Of a stretch of DNA of 64,000 nt, positions 62,982 to 64,000 are shown piece by piece. The stretch is taken from NCBI GenBank assembly GCA_030847615.1, contig JAUMIR010000004.1, forward strand, positions 223,385,501 through 223,449,500, written 5' to 3'. Position numbers and translations under genes: made by a program. The DNA comes from Gambelia wislizenii (taxonomy: Eukaryota > Chordata > Lepidosauria > Squamata > Crotaphytidae). The notes under the pieces were generated by a model. The model saw only the letters and a list, made by a program, of their open reading frames with translations, ran no database searches and was not told the DNA's origin. Position 1 is the stretch's first letter; each line of letters starts with the position of its first letter.

Positions 62982-63006
62982 CGTGTGTGTATGTGTGTGT
63001 GTGTGT
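62982..63006. repeat. GT microsatellite
   Basis: Twelve or so GT units interrupted by AT. Confidence 0.85.
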
Positions 63007-64000
63007 AGATGCAGTGGCCTAAACCTAATTGCTATTGCCAGCTTGAAGAGACCCATTGAAGCAATAGGATATACACAAGTGTTTACTCACTATTTGATAA
63101 TTGATTCAAAGGGTCTATTCTAATTGGACTAGCAACTGAATTCGTGACATACAAGCCTGAGAACCTTTATCCCCATTCCACTTTCTGAGCCTATTCAGCA
63201 CCATTACTAATACTGACAATCCTTTTAGCTTTCCTACCAGTCATGGACCTTGGTTTTAAATCAATTTAAGCAAGCACAAGTATATACCAGATTCCAGATA
63301 ATGTACATTATATAAATACAGCACAATCCTATGGATGCTTACTCAGAAATAAATGCCACTGCCCAGCGAGCTGAAGTTGTGTGTGTTTTGTTTCAGAAAT
63401 ACAGCCTAAGAGGCATACACTTTCAGTGCAATCATTTGTACTTTCACCTGTTCAAAAGTGAGCATAACTGAGTTCAGTTAGTCTTACTCCCAAATACGTA
63501 CCAGCCTTTTAAAAAAGCTATGGTAGTACAATCTTTCAGTAGATGAGACATCAGGTAGTGCTTCTGTAGGAAGTTTACCATTAAAAAGAAACACTGTGCT
63601 GGTGCATTTAGTCTTATGCATTGATGTTTATCTGCATGTGTCTGTTGTTCTTCGTCATAATCCGTTTACTTATATTAATCATTTTTGTCCTTTGTCCATT
63701 CTTAAGTTTTGTAGATAATAGGCCTGCTTGACCTCTGAAGCTACTTCTTGTTATTTACACAAAACTGCAATGTTTCCAAAAGCAGAGGGATGAACAATAT
63801 GTACAGATCAGTTAGCACATCATTTTGGTCTACAGACAAAACAAGAGTCATGTACCTCATTCTTGCTGTGAACCAGGAACTAAGTGAAAGATAATAGGCA
63901 AGAGCTAAAAGGTGCATGAAGAACAACACAGCTTGCATTTCTGCAAGAGAAATGGAAAACAACATCCTGACGCACCTGTTCCCTTACTTATGTTTCACAT
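63007..64000. other. No gene seen
   Basis: AT-rich sequence. The 74-codon minus frame at 63741-63965 is hydrophobic but matches nothing I know and lacks splice support. Confidence 0.4.

Overview
The window looks like nuclear DNA of a squamate reptile, most likely a lizard. It holds two intron-rich vertebrate genes embedded in a diverse set of transposons typical of lizards: CR1 and L2 LINE 3' ends, a 5S-rRNA-derived SINE, a tRNA-derived SINE, a mariner copy, hAT and Tigger-like non-autonomous DNA transposons, and a Penelope-like fragment. The organism call is inference from repeat content and protein similarity.

Layout: 1-5.6 kb is a repeat-rich flank (Tigger-like MITE, CR1 tail, 5S SINE, a mariner with a hAT MITE nested in it and then tandemly multiplied). 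A CpG-rich block at about 5.64-6.05 kb is the probable promoter and non-coding exon 1 of TMEM14C (+ strand), whose four coding exons lie at 10712-10787, 12885-12986, 14724-14811 and 15019-15076 (107 aa). About 4 kb of mostly unique sequence separates its 3' end from the convergent gene MAK (- strand), which fills 19.9-58.3 kb. I resolved 13 constitutive coding exons (627 aa, every junction with GT/AG and matching phase) and one additional 75-nt in-frame cassette at 31797-31871 that fits the alternative exon 12 used in retinal MAK transcripts. The MAK promoter is a CpG island at 58.05-58.57 kb with a perfect palindromic RFX X-box. Beyond it, 58.6-64 kb holds another Tigger-like MITE, unrecognised short ORFs, an L2 3' end and low-complexity or tandem sequence.

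TMEM14C is a mitochondrial inner-membrane protein required for late heme synthesis. MAK is a CDK/MAPK-like kinase of cilia and photoreceptors. The neighbourhood TMEM14C-MAK in convergent orientation matches the order known in human 6p24. The two genes are not known to act together.

The most notable points are the conserved-looking MAK cassette exon with a tandem (NAGNAG) acceptor, the X-box at the MAK promoter, a 331-bp CpG-rich near-perfect palindrome in a MAK intron, and three Tigger-like elements whose interiors are GC-rich minisatellites that stay open in many reading frames and so mimic long genes.
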